This document shows positions 21,119 to 29,090 of a stretch of DNA of 29,090 nucleotides, piece by piece. A model generated the notes under the pieces. That model was not told where the DNA came from. It made no database searches and was given only the letters and a program-made list of their open reading frames with translations. Numbering within the stretch: the stretch's first letter is position 1; every line of letters starts with the position of its first letter. The DNA comes from Campylobacterota bacterium (GTDB taxonomy: Bacteria > Campylobacterota > Campylobacteria > Campylobacterales > Sulfurovaceae): contig DRQB01000092.1 in the NCBI GenBank assembly GCA_011330645.1, forward strand, positions 1 to 29,090, given 5' to 3'. The position numbers and the translations under genes were made by a program.

Positions 21119-23518
21119 ATGAAATACCTATTAAAACTTATAATGATGTTGCTTTTTTTCGGAGTTTCTTTTGTGTACGGTGTACCTCTAGATAATAAAG
21201 AAACACAACTCAATCATCCAATCAGTATCAGCTTAACAGCAAAAGAGAGAAAATTTCTTAAAACACATCCGATTATTACTGCACATAATGAAGCAGACTA
21301 TCCTCCTTATAATTTTAATGAAAATGGAACACCTAAAGGTTTTTCTATCGATTATTTAAATCTTCTGGCAGATAGATTAGGAATTAAAATTCATTATATA
21401 TCTGGGTACAGTTGGGCAGAATATATGGATATGGCTAAAAATAATAAGATTGATGTCATGTTAAATATTATGAGAACGCCACAACGGGAAAAGTTTCTTC
21501 ATTTTACACAACCATATGCAGGAACAAAAAAAGCAATATTTACTAACAATTCCAGCATAAAGTTTTTAAGAGATCTCGAGGGTAAAACAGTTTCTGTGAT
21601 AAAGGGATATTTTATGCAACATTTTTTAGAAGCATATCACCCTGATATTAAGTTAAAACTTGAAAAGAACGCACGCAGTTGCATCGCTTCAGTAAAAAAT
21701 GGCACAAGTGATGCGACAGTAGGAAGTAGTGGAATTATGCGTTACCTAATGAAAGAAAATAAACTTTATCTTGCGTATGGACATCTTATTAATGATAGAA
21801 GACTGTCACTTGATTTGAATATCGCAACATCACCCGCACAACCGATGTTAAGAGATATTTTGCAAAAAGCAATGTATAGTGTGAGTAACCGTGAGCTTAA
21901 CGTACTTAAGAAAAAGTGGATAGGTAGTGAAGCGTTGAAAATACCTGTTACTGGGACATTGACCCCAAAAGAATTGGAATATCTTCGTAAGAAACGAGTA
22001 GTAAAAATGTGTATTGACCCTGATTGGGAACCTATAGAGTTTGCAGATACCTTAAATGGATACATCACGAAAGGTATGACTACTGATACGATGAATGTAA
22101 TAGGTGAAGATCTGAATATTACATTCAAAGGTGTGCCGACAAAGGATTGGAGCGAATCTCAACGCTATCTTAAAGAGAGGAAGTGTGATATCCTTCCTGC
22201 TGCGGCTAAAACAAAAAAACGTGAAGCCTATGCACAATTTACATATCCGTATTTAGACTATAAATTGGCAATTATTACGAAGGAAAATCAGGGATTTGTC
22301 AGCAGCCTTATGGATGTTATAGACAAACCTATAGCAAGAAAAAAAGGATCTGCACTCATTACTCAGCTGGAGAAACTTTATCCTGCTGTAAACATTGTTG
22401 AGGCAAAAGATGCTTTAGAATCTTTTGAAATGGTAGATGATGGTAGAGCATATGCCACAATCGCTACCCTTCCTGTTGCATCACACTACATCAATAAATA
22501 TAATCTTAAATCCATCGGTATTGCAGGGTATACAGATATGCGACTTCGACTTTCCATCGCAGTACGTAAAGATGATCCACTGCTTTTGTCTATACTCAAT
22601 AAGGCACTTGCGACAATCCCTCTTGAACAACATAAATTAATCTATGATAGGTGGGTTGGGAGACAGGTGTCTCAACCTTTTAATTATTGGTATCTTTTTT
22701 ATGTCCTCGCAGCATTGTTAATGGGGGCATTTCTTATTCTTTATCGGCAATATGTACTTAAAGAAGCCAATAAGGGATTAGCAAGTGCTGTAAAGCTCAA
22801 AACAGAAGAGAATCTAAAGCAGCAGCAGCTTCTGCAAGAGCAGTCAAAATTAGCGGCAATGGGGGAGATGATAGGTGCAATTGCCCATCAATGGCGTCAA
22901 CCTTTAAATGCTTTAGGCTTAAGTATCCAAAATTTAGAATATGACTTTAATGATGGTCATGTGAATGAAGCATTTATTAAGCGTTATGTGAAAAAAAATA
23001 AAGATACAATTGGATTTATGAGCCAAACAATAGACGATTTTAGAAACTTTTTTAGAGTAGATAAAATAAAAGAAAAATTTGGGGTGAAAAAAGCTATTGA
23101 AGAGACACTCTCTATTCAAGAAGCTTCTTTAAGGAAGCATAACATAGTAGTAAAAATCACTGGTGATGATTTTGATATTTATGGCTTCCGTAGTGAATTT
23201 CAACAAGTTATTCTTAATATCATAACGAATGCAGCCTATGAATTGAAACAGGCTAAGATAGAAACTCCAATGATAGATATTGTGTTAGAAAAACATAGGA
23301 TTTCTTTGAATGATAATGCGAAGGGTATACCTAAAGAGATAGTTGATAGAATTTTTGAACCTTATTTTACGACAAAAGAGCAGGGAGAAGGTACAGGGAT
23401 AGGTCTTTATATGTCGAAAATTATTATTGAAGAAAATATGGGGGGTACTTTAACTGCGGTAAACCGAAAAGAGGGAGGGGCCTCTTTTGTGATTGATTTT
23501 AAAAGAAGTCTACAATGA
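21119..23518 (+). CDS. Sensor histidine kinase with two periplasmic solute-binding domains
   Basis: 799 aa. Signal sequence (1-22), then two SBP_bac_3 domains at about 36-270 (TAHNEADYPPYNFNENG, ML NIMRTPQR) and 282-515 (KMCIDPDWEPIEFADTLNGY). One transmembrane helix lies near 522-545 (YWYLFYVLAALLMGAFLILY). A short coiled coil follows, then the HisKA box AIAHQWRQPLNAL with His 590, and the ATPase lobe with N box NAAYEL, DNAKGIP, EPYFTTKEQGEGTGIGLYMS. It is the EvgS/BvgS-like layout, but the kinase ends without receiver or Hpt domains; output passes to the next gene. Overlaps it by 4 nt. Ligand may be an amino acid or other small solute. Confidence 0.85.
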   Translation: MKYLLKLIMMLLFFGVSFVYGVPLDNKETQLNHPISISLTAKERKFLKTHPIITAHNEADYPPYNFNENGTPKGFSIDYLNLLADRLGIKIHYISGYSWAEYMDMAKNNKIDVMLNIMRTPQREKFLHFTQPYAGTKKAIFTNNSSIKFLRDLEGKTVSVIKGYFMQHFLEAYHPDIKLKLEKNARSCIASVKNGTSDATVGSSGIMRYLMKENKLYLAYGHLINDRRLSLDLNIATSPAQPMLRDILQKAMYSVSNRELNVLKKKWIGSEALKIPVTGTLTPKELEYLRKKRVVKMCIDPDWEPIEFADTLNGYITKGMTTDTMNVIGEDLNITFKGVPTKDWSESQRYLKERKCDILPAAAKTKKREAYAQFTYPYLDYKLAIITKENQGFVSSLMDVIDKPIARKKGSALITQLEKLYPAVNIVEAKDALESFEMVDDGRAYATIATLPVASHYINKYNLKSIGIAGYTDMRLRLSIAVRKDDPLLLSILNKALATIPLEQHKLIYDRWVGRQVSQPFNYWYLFYVLAALLMGAFLILYRQYVLKEANKGLASAVKLKTEENLKQQQLLQEQSKLAAMGEMIGAIAHQWRQPLNALGLSIQNLEYDFNDGHVNEAFIKRYVKKNKDTIGFMSQTIDDFRNFFRVDKIKEKFGVKKAIEETLSIQEASLRKHNIVVKITGDDFDIYGFRSEFQQVILNIITNAAYELKQAKIETPMIDIVLEKHRISLNDNAKGIPKEIVDRIFEPYFTTKEQGEGTGIGLYMSKIIIEENMGGTLTAVNRKEGGASFVIDFKRSLQ

Positions 23519-24789
23519 GAAATAGACTTTCTAAAATCCTTTTTGTCGAAGATGAACCCGAAATACGATTTGAATTAAAAAGATTTTTGCATCGCTATAG
23601 TTCTGATGTTTTCATAGCATGTAACGGGGAAGAGGGGTTGTCACTTTATAAAAAATATACTCCTGATATTGTAATCACGGATATAAAAATGCCAAAAATG
23701 AATGGTATCGATATGGCAAAAAAGATTAAACAAATCTCTCCTAATCAAACGATTATCTTTACAACAGCACATAGTGATAATAGCTATTTTCTAGAAGCCA
23801 TTGAGATGCAGGTAGATGGATATATACTGAAACCTGTTGATCTTGGTCTTTTGAAAAAAAAGATAAATGATATCAATAAAAATATGGAGCTTGAAAGGCA
23901 GAAAAAACTGTATGAGAGTATCTTGGATGATGTCGCACAAATGCAGGATACCATGCTTGCTGTTTATGACGAACATGCATTACCTGTTTTTTTCAATCAA
24001 AAACTACTTACTTTTTTAGGGTATGCATCACTTTCAGAGTTTTTGAGAGCACATGAATCTTTAAGTAAAAAGTTTGAGATAAACGAAGATTGCTTTTTCC
24101 CTGAAAACACTAGTGATATAGATTGGATTAAAGAGATAAAAAATATAGCAGTAGAGAAACGTATTGTCTCAATGAAGGATTCAAAGATAGTAGAATCAAA
24201 ATTTTTCTTAGTCTCCTTATCGGAAAAGACACAAAGTAAAAATATGATTGTTACCTTTTCTGAGATTACCTCCATCGTGAAAGAGAGACATCAATATATG
24301 CATGAAGCCCATACTGATGCATTGACACAAATTGATAATCGTGCGAGATTCAATATCTTATTTGATAAAGCTATACAAAGAAGCAAAGAGAATCAGAGTG
24401 ATTTAAGTATTATCCTTCTTGATATTGATAATTTTAAACAGGTGAATGATCATTATGGTCATGCGGTTGGGGACAATGTACTTAAACTATTTACAGCACT
24501 TATTTTAGATAATATAAGAACGATAGATTCATTGTCACGTTGGGGAGGAGAAGAATTTGTCTTACTTTTACCTGACACTACCTTGTCAAATGCTAAGGAT
24601 ATTGCAGAAAAGCTACGTTTGATGATTGAAAAATATGATTTTGGTATTGATAAAAAATTAACATGCAGTTTTGGGGTGACGGCAGGACATAATGGCGATA
24701 CTACAAGTGAAAGTCTCTTTGCGTGTGTTGATAAAGCACTCTATAAAGCTAAAAACAATGGACGAAATCAGGTTGTCATAAGTCAATAA
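23515..24789 (+). CDS. Response regulator with GGDEF diguanylate cyclase
   Basis: 424 aa. Receiver domain 1-120 with acidic pocket EDEPE and phosphoacceptor Asp 56 in VITDIKMPKM; Lys in YILKPVD. The middle (about 135-260) is PAS-like. The GGDEF domain from about 275 has DIDNFKQVNDHYGHAVGD and the active site GGEEF (344-348). An RxxD I-site (RTID) sits 5 residues before GGEEF, so product inhibition by c-di-GMP is expected. It should make c-di-GMP when phosphorylated by the kinase encoded just upstream (ATGA overlap). Confidence 0.9.
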   Translation: MRNRLSKILFVEDEPEIRFELKRFLHRYSSDVFIACNGEEGLSLYKKYTPDIVITDIKMPKMNGIDMAKKIKQISPNQTIIFTTAHSDNSYFLEAIEMQVDGYILKPVDLGLLKKKINDINKNMELERQKKLYESILDDVAQMQDTMLAVYDEHALPVFFNQKLLTFLGYASLSEFLRAHESLSKKFEINEDCFFPENTSDIDWIKEIKNIAVEKRIVSMKDSKIVESKFFLVSLSEKTQSKNMIVTFSEITSIVKERHQYMHEAHTDALTQIDNRARFNILFDKAIQRSKENQSDLSIILLDIDNFKQVNDHYGHAVGDNVLKLFTALILDNIRTIDSLSRWGGEEFVLLLPDTTLSNAKDIAEKLRLMIEKYDFGIDKKLTCSFGVTAGHNGDTTSESLFACVDKALYKAKNNGRNQVVISQ

Positions 24790-24815
24790 TCTAGTAATAA
24801 TAGAGATAAATGTAC

Positions 24816-24903
24816 TGGCTGAGAGGAAGGGATTCGAACCCTCGGTGAGTTACCCCACACAGACGTTCCAGGTCTGCACCTTCGACCACTCGGACACCTC
24901 TCA
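24816..24903 (-). tRNA. tRNA-Ser (GGA)
   Basis: On the minus strand, acceptor TGAGAGG pairs with CCTCTCA, followed by G and encoded CCA. The anticodon arm is CAGAC-CTGGAAC-GTCTG with anticodon GGA (codons UCC/UCU). A long variable arm and the T-loop TTCGAAT are present, as expected for serine tRNA. Confidence 0.95.
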
Positions 24904-24978
24904 ATCATTAATAGGACGTTTTTTGAGCAAAGCTCAATAAAACTACGCTAACGCTGAGTTTACTTCAGCAGTAGGCTC

Positions 24979-24994
24979 ATGTGACTAGTCACAT
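24979..24994. repeat. Perfect 16-bp palindrome
   Basis: ATGTGACTAGTCACAT is self-complementary, between the SRP RNA and the tRNA. Its TGTGA/TCACA arms are spaced 4 bp rather than the 6 of a CRP site. Confidence 0.4.
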
Positions 24995-25058
24995 TAAAAT
25001 TTAGTATCTTCTATCAATAAGTAAAAACGTTTTAGATTATTGTTTAGATATTGTAGTA

Positions 25059-25162
25059 CCTCTCTCCAGATACCTGCGGCACCCAGTAAAGGAAGGTGGG
25101 CTGCTATGTTCCCATCCTGACCCGTTGTCTTCCAGTACCGTTGCACAGGTCTAAAAAGAGGC
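25059..25162 (-). ncRNA. ffs: Signal recognition particle RNA, small (4.5S) type
   Basis: The minus strand contains the conserved tip GGGTCAGGATGGGAACATAG then CAGCCC, close to the universal SRP motif around GTCAGG-x-GGAA-x-AGCAGCC, flanked by complementary arms (CTGTGC/GCAGG, then CCTCTTTTT/GGAGAGAGG). It binds Ffh to target membrane proteins. The ends are estimated from the outer stem, plus or minus about 10 nt. A minus-strand open frame over it (24994-25254) is spurious. Confidence 0.85.
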
Positions 25163-25201
25163 GAGAGAATTTTAGCCAAAAATAGCTTAATAGTAAGGTG
25201 T

Positions 25202-26281
25202 TTACTCTTCTTCGTCATTGATGACTGACCACTCGTCAAAGGGTAGGGCTTCAAAGTGTAGTTTCTCTATCGTGTATTCATAAGCATTTGCGACAGTGAT
25301 GATGGTGACTTTTTTGATGCCGTATTTTTTGTAGAGGCTAAATTTATTTTGTGATTTTACCCAAAGACTCTCTTCGCTCTCAAAAGGTGCGGGGATGATA
25401 AGTTCGTCCTCTTCTGTAATGTAGCCATGTATCCCTAATGTCTGCACCCCTATATGATGTTTCATCAGTGCAAGAGCAATCATAGTGTCAAACTGTAAGA
25501 TAAAGGGTTGTCCCAATGTGAGGTATTTGGCAAAGGCAAAGTCAAAGAGGAGCATTTTTTTACCAGACTTCTGATATCGGTCATCGATGAAGAGTATGAG
25601 TTTCTCTTCGGTAAAACGTTTGATGGTTTTGTAGAGCCAATCTTTTGAGACTTTGAACTTCTCTTTAGCAAAAGTATATATCTGATGGGTTGTAAGATGT
25701 TTTGTGTGATGTTGTGCGAGAAGGAGCAATAGTTTTTGTTCCTGAATATCAAATGAGCTTTGAAAGAATGTTTTCATCGCATGCTGGCTATTTTTTTGTG
25801 AGCGTGCAAGAAGAGGTAGGGTTCCTGAACGTAAAAAATGGTTAAAACCACGATTTTGGGCTGAGGTGTTTTCGAAGGCCAAGAACTCTTCATAGTCTAA
25901 CGGAAATAATTCTACAGCTAAAAAGTTTTTGTCATTCATAGGTATGCGTGTTACGAGAATGAGTTGTATGACGTTTGGAAATGTAGTGAGCATACCTTCT
26001 TCATAATGGTCTAAAACCAAAATATGAATGCTATGCTTATCTATATAGTGTTGCAGCGTCAGTGTATCCAGTGTGTTGAAGATGAGGTTTGGATCTTCTA
26101 AATCAATGTAGAGTACTTGTTCCTGTATAGCTTGAGAAAGATAATCTAAGATCAGAGATGTTTTCCCTGCACCGCGTACACCATAGAGGTTTATATCTCC
26201 CTCTGTGGGAAGATGAGATTTTCTAGGTACGAAAAAGTCACTGTTTGGTAGTTGGTTTTGGTAATATTCGAGTAATTGCAT
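25202..26281 (-). CDS. AAA-type ATPase of the AAA_14-like group
   Basis: 359 aa, cytoplasmic. Walker A is GVRGAGKTS (about 34-42) and Walker B ILVLDHYEE (about 87-95), followed by VTRIPM as sensor 1. The C-terminal half contains a winged helix (LTTHQIYTFAKEKFKVSKDW) and a possible nuclease-like tail (LWVKSQNKFSLYKKYGIKKV). This resembles ATPases with a C-terminal DUF4143-like domain, whose function is mostly unknown. The start is at 26281. It lies alone between SRP RNA and the ribosomal operon. Confidence 0.7.
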   Translation of the reverse strand: MQLLEYYQNQLPNSDFFVPRKSHLPTEGDINLYGVRGAGKTSLILDYLSQAIQEQVLYIDLEDPNLIFNTLDTLTLQHYIDKHSIHILVLDHYEEGMLTTFPNVIQLILVTRIPMNDKNFLAVELFPLDYEEFLAFENTSAQNRGFNHFLRSGTLPLLARSQKNSQHAMKTFFQSSFDIQEQKLLLLLAQHHTKHLTTHQIYTFAKEKFKVSKDWLYKTIKRFTEEKLILFIDDRYQKSGKKMLLFDFAFAKYLTLGQPFILQFDTMIALALMKHHIGVQTLGIHGYITEEDELIIPAPFESEESLWVKSQNKFSLYKKYGIKKVTIITVANAYEYTIEKLHFEALPFDEWSVINDEEE

Positions 26282-26355
26282 AGCTAAATACCTATATTTT
26301 TCCTTATTAAAAGGAAATATTTTTCAGTATTGTAGCAGTTTTAGGGTTAAAAGTA

Positions 26356-26384
26356 TTGCACCTTTCAAAAACTTTGGGTATAAT
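26356..26384 (+). promoter_or_regulatory. Sigma-70 promoter of the S10 operon
   Basis: TTGCAC (26356-26361), a 17-bp spacer, and TATAAT (26379-26384). The leader to rpsJ is about 83 nt. Confidence 0.75.
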
Positions 26385-26391
26385 TCGCGTT

Positions 26392-26462
26392 CCTAAATTT
26401 ATGTTAGAGGGTTAAATCCCTGTGTTTAGGCACCTTGGCATTGCCATGCTAACGAGTTCTTT
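26392..26462 (+). other. Structured 5' leader of rpsJ
   Basis: CCTAAA (26392-26397) can pair with TTTAGG (26425-26430), enclosing the small stem AGGG/CCCT. Alternatively GTTAG (26403-26407) can pair with CTAAC (26449-26453). Such mutually exclusive pairings are compatible with autogenous control by a ribosomal protein. Not tested by folding. Confidence 0.4.
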
Positions 26463-26473
26463 AAAGGGTAAAT

Positions 26474-26785
26474 ATGGAAAAAATTAGATTAAAGCTTAAA
26501 GCTTACGATCACAGAGTGTTAGACAGATCAGTTGCTGCTATTGTAGATGCAGTTAAACGTACAGGTGCAGAGATTAGAGGGCCAATTCCAATGCCAACTA
26601 AACTTAAGCGTTATACGGTTCTTAAATCACCACACGTAAACAAAGATGCGCGTGAGCAGTTTGAGATCAGAATTCACGGAAGAATGATCGACATCGTTTC
26701 GGCTACTTCAGATACTATAGACTCTCTTATGAAGTTAGACTTAGCACCTGAAATCGAAGTTGAAATCAGATCAATGGACAAGTAG
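26474..26785 (+). CDS. rpsJ: 30S ribosomal protein S10
   Basis: 103 aa, typical length. The start MEKIRLKLKAYDHRVLDRSV and GPIPMPTKLKRYTVLKSPHV are hallmarks of S10. It is a 30S head protein and also NusB's partner in antitermination. First gene of the operon, with a strong promoter about 95 bp upstream. Confidence 0.98.
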   Translation: MEKIRLKLKAYDHRVLDRSVAAIVDAVKRTGAEIRGPIPMPTKLKRYTVLKSPHVNKDAREQFEIRIHGRMIDIVSATSDTIDSLMKLDLAPEIEVEIRSMDK

Positions 26786-26794
26786 GAGTAGAGA

Positions 26795-27376
26795 ATGGAA
26801 TTTATTATTGAAAAAATTGGTATGAGCAGAACTGTTGATGTACCAAGTGTTCCAGTTACACTTTTAAAAGTCATTGAAACGAAAGTTTGTGAAGTGAAAG
26901 AAGACGGAAAAGCACTTGTTGCATATAACTCAAGCAAAAAACTTAATAAGAGCATCGAAGGTCAGCAGACTAAATTTGGTGTATCTAAAGAGTTTAACAA
27001 ATTTATGACTATCGAAGTTGCAGAAGGTACTGAAGCGGGTGATTTAAATCCAGCAGCACTAGCTGAGGCAACACTTGTGAAAACATCTTTAGATACTAAA
27101 GGTAGAGGTTTCCAAGGTGGTATGAAACGTCACGGATTTGGTGGTGGACCTGCGTCACACGGACATAGATTTGGTAGACGTATTGGTTCTATTGGTAATG
27201 CTGAGTGGCCTGGACGTGTTCAAAAAGGTAAAAAAATGCCTGGACAATACGGTAACACAAAAACAACTGTAAAAAATGATGTAATCTCATTTGATGCTGA
27301 AAACGGCATCCTAGTATTAAAAGGTTCAATCCCTGGACACAATGGTGCTAGAGGATTAGTAAGGATAGTTAAATAA
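26795..27376 (+). CDS. rplC: 50S ribosomal protein L3
   Basis: 193 aa, close to the short L3 length of Campylobacterota. The core motif GRGFQGGMKRHGFGGGPASH then GHRFGRRIGSIG and PGRVQKGKKMPGQYG is characteristic. It binds 23S rRNA near the peptidyl-transferase centre. AGGAG precedes the ATG. The stop overlaps the rplD start by one base. Confidence 0.98.
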   Translation: MEFIIEKIGMSRTVDVPSVPVTLLKVIETKVCEVKEDGKALVAYNSSKKLNKSIEGQQTKFGVSKEFNKFMTIEVAEGTEAGDLNPAALAEATLVKTSLDTKGRGFQGGMKRHGFGGGPASHGHRFGRRIGSIGNAEWPGRVQKGKKMPGQYGNTKTTVKNDVISFDAENGILVLKGSIPGHNGARGLVRIVK

Positions 27377-27966
27377 TGAAAACAACAGTAATTAAAACAA
27401 CAGACCTTCCACAAGCATTTTTAGAAGTGCACCCACATAACCTTTACTTATATTGTAAAGCATATGCAGCGGGACTTAGAGCAAACACTGCGCAGACTAA
27501 AAACAGATCTGCAGTAAGTGGTGGTGGTAAAAAACCATGGGCTCAAAAAGGTGGAGGACGTGCAAGAGCAGGTTCACTTAGATCTCCTATCTTCGTAGGT
27601 GGTGGTGTTGCATTTGGTCCAAGTACAAACAAAAACTATGACCAAAAAGTAAACAAAAAGCAAAAGAAACTTGCCCTTTACCATGCAATCGCTGAAATGG
27701 CTGCAAACGAAAAAGTATTCGTAGTAGATAACATTGCAGTTGAGTCTGGTAAAACAAAAGATGCTATGGCACTTGTAAACGGACTTGGACAAAGAGATGT
27801 ACTTGTAGTTAAAGAGATGATTGATGATAAGACTTTCTTAGCATTTAGAAATCTTCAAAATGCATATCTTATTGAACCAAATGAGCTTAATGCTTACCTT
27901 GCTGCTGCATATCACTCAATCGTGATTGAAAAAGCAGTATTTGATAAATTGACAAAAGAGGCTTAA
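27376..27966 (+). CDS. rplD: 50S ribosomal protein L4
   Basis: 196 aa. The exit-tunnel loop is visible as NRSAVSGGGKKPWAQKGGGR then ARAGSLRSPIFVGGGVAFGP. L4 is the regulator of the S10 operon in E. coli; whether it is here is not known. Overlaps rplC (TAATG). Confidence 0.98.
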   Translation: MKTTVIKTTDLPQAFLEVHPHNLYLYCKAYAAGLRANTAQTKNRSAVSGGGKKPWAQKGGGRARAGSLRSPIFVGGGVAFGPSTNKNYDQKVNKKQKKLALYHAIAEMAANEKVFVVDNIAVESGKTKDAMALVNGLGQRDVLVVKEMIDDKTFLAFRNLQNAYLIEPNELNAYLAAAYHSIVIEKAVFDKLTKEA

Positions 27967-27967
27967 T

Positions 27968-28249
27968 ATGGCAGATATTACAGATATTAAAGCAATTATG
28001 TATACAGAGAAGAGTTTGGCTCTTCAAGAAGATGGTGTTATCGTAGTTCAAACCACTCCTAGAATGACTAAAAATGGTCTTAAAGAAGTGTTTAAAGAGT
28101 TCTTTGGCATTAACCCACTTAGAGTGAACTCAATGAGAGTAAACGGTAAAGTGAAAAGATTTAAAGGTATTGAGGGAAAAAGACCAGACACTAAAAAGTT
28201 CTATGTCAAACTTCCTGAAGATGCAAAAATCGAAAGCTTAGCGGTATAA
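27968..28249 (+). CDS. rplW: 50S ribosomal protein L23
   Basis: 93 aa. IMYTEKSLALQEDGVIVVQT and the C-terminal KRFKGIEGKRPDTKKFYVKL match L23 (tunnel exit, contact of SRP and trigger factor). It starts 1 base after the rplD stop codon. Confidence 0.97.
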   Translation: MADITDIKAIMYTEKSLALQEDGVIVVQTTPRMTKNGLKEVFKEFFGINPLRVNSMRVNGKVKRFKGIEGKRPDTKKFYVKLPEDAKIESLAV

Positions 28250-28258
28250 GGATAGAAG

Positions 28259-29086
28259 ATGGCAATTAAAACATATAAACCAACCACACCTTCACGTCGT
28301 TATATGACTAACCTTGACAGTGGTGATATCACTGCTAAAGCAAGTGTTAGAGCACTACTTAAAAATCTTCCAAGATCTGCAGGTAGAAACAGTAACGGTA
28401 GAATCACTTCTCGTCACAGAGAAGCAGGTGCTAAAAAACTATACAGAATCATCGACTTTAAAAGAAACAAATTTAACATCGAAGGTACTGTTGCAACTGT
28501 TGAGTACGATCCGTACAGAAACTGTAGAATTTGTCTTATCAAATATGTTGATGGTGACAGAAGATACGTACTTCAACCAAAAGGTCTTAATGTAGGTGAT
28601 AAAATCATGTCTGCTGAGTCTGGTCTTGATATCAAAACTGGAAACGCAATGAAATTGATGAGCATCCCTGTAGGTACATTGGTACACAACATTGAGATGA
28701 GCCCAGGTCATGGTGGTCAAATCGCACGTTCAGCGGGTGGTTATGCACAAATCATGGGTAGAGATGGTAAATACGTTTCACTTAGACTTCCATCTGGTGA
28801 AATGAGATACATTCTTGGTGAGTGTTTGGCAACGATTGGTGCTGTTGGAAATGAAGACTTTTCAAATATAGTAATCGGTAAAGCTGGACGTTCAAGACAC
28901 CTTGGTATCAGACCACAAACACGTGGTTCTGCGATGAACCCTATCGATCACCCACACGGTGGTGGTGAAGGTAAGACAAACTCTGGTAGACATCCAGTAT
29001 CTCCATGGGGTACGCCTGCTAAAGGGTTTAAAACTCGTAAAAAACAAGCTAGTGATAAGTTAATTATCTCTAAGCGTAAAAAGTAA
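28259..29086 (+). CDS. rplB: 50S ribosomal protein L2
   Basis: 275 aa, full length. MAIKTYKPTTPSRRYMTNLD, GRNSNGRITSRHREAGAKKL and the peptidyl-transferase-associated NPIDHPHGGGEGKTNSGRHP are diagnostic. Ribosome site AAGGAT. It ends 4 bases before the window's end, so the rest of the S10 operon lies beyond. Confidence 0.98.
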   Translation: MAIKTYKPTTPSRRYMTNLDSGDITAKASVRALLKNLPRSAGRNSNGRITSRHREAGAKKLYRIIDFKRNKFNIEGTVATVEYDPYRNCRICLIKYVDGDRRYVLQPKGLNVGDKIMSAESGLDIKTGNAMKLMSIPVGTLVHNIEMSPGHGGQIARSAGGYAQIMGRDGKYVSLRLPSGEMRYILGECLATIGAVGNEDFSNIVIGKAGRSRHLGIRPQTRGSAMNPIDHPHGGGEGKTNSGRHPVSPWGTPAKGFKTRKKQASDKLIISKRKK

Positions 29087-29090
29087 GGGG

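Noticed and set aside
24816..24903. tRNA-Ser as attachment site of the integrase
   Set aside because: Its 3' end (TTCCTCTCAGCCA) differs from the fragment at 17493, and no integrase or island lies beside it.
24994..25254. 86-codon minus-strand frame over the SRP RNA
   Set aside because: It is read through the conserved SRP RNA stem and tail of the ATPase gene; no ribosome site and no coding bias.

Overview
The window looks like chromosomal DNA of a Campylobacterota bacterium (Sulfurovum/Sulfurimonas type; the genus is my inference). The grounds are the AT-rich base composition, the style of the S10 ribosomal-protein operon, a short 4.5S-type SRP RNA, a periplasmic MsrB-MsrA fusion and a group II truncated globin.

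Layout. 1-4800: a divergent locus with a secreted SnoaL-like protein on one side. On the other is an operon of a lipoprotein metallo-beta-lactamase (alkylsulfatase-like), a membrane protein, a Crp/Fnr regulator and a TetR regulator, followed by a truncated DNA-glycosylase remnant. The divergent promoter carries three copies of a TTGAC-N6-GTCAA dyad and a 13-bp-arm palindrome with a TGTGA-N6-TCACA core. 4816-12813 is entirely minus strand: tetR, a periplasmic AhpD/carboxymuconolactone-decarboxylase-like (CMD) protein, a four-gene operon (FadL-type porin, secreted unknown, degenerate CMD protein, secreted DUF302-like protein), an SRPBCC protein, a cytoplasmic CMD protein, a YdhR-like mono-oxygenase and a DUF2798 membrane protein. 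A TGTACT-N4-AGTACA operator recurs before tetR and before the two intact CMD genes. The gaps between these units hold strikingly long stem-loops.

12850-17520 is a decayed mobile-element zone. It holds an excisionase-like protein, a DUF1173-like protein, pseudogene debris, a tyrosine integrase and a 21-bp sequence resembling the 3' end of a tRNA gene (candidate att site). No matching att or whole tRNA is visible on the left, so the island may extend leftward past the window start and include the two regulated clusters.

17598-29090 is core genome: DoxX, MsrBA, a globin/zinc-ribbon/YgjP metallopeptidase/MORN lipoprotein operon, a two-component system (double solute-binding-domain histidine kinase plus REC-GGDEF), tRNA-Ser(GGA), SRP RNA, an AAA ATPase, and the start of the S10 operon (rpsJ-rplC-rplD-rplW-rplB).

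The most interesting part is 4.8-12.9 kb. It looks like an unnamed, TetR-controlled envelope system in which an outer-membrane hydrophobic-solute channel, periplasmic and cytoplasmic copies of one CxxC protein, and DUF302/SRPBCC/YdhR small-ligand proteins may handle a hydrophobic or electrophilic compound. That function is inference from families and context.
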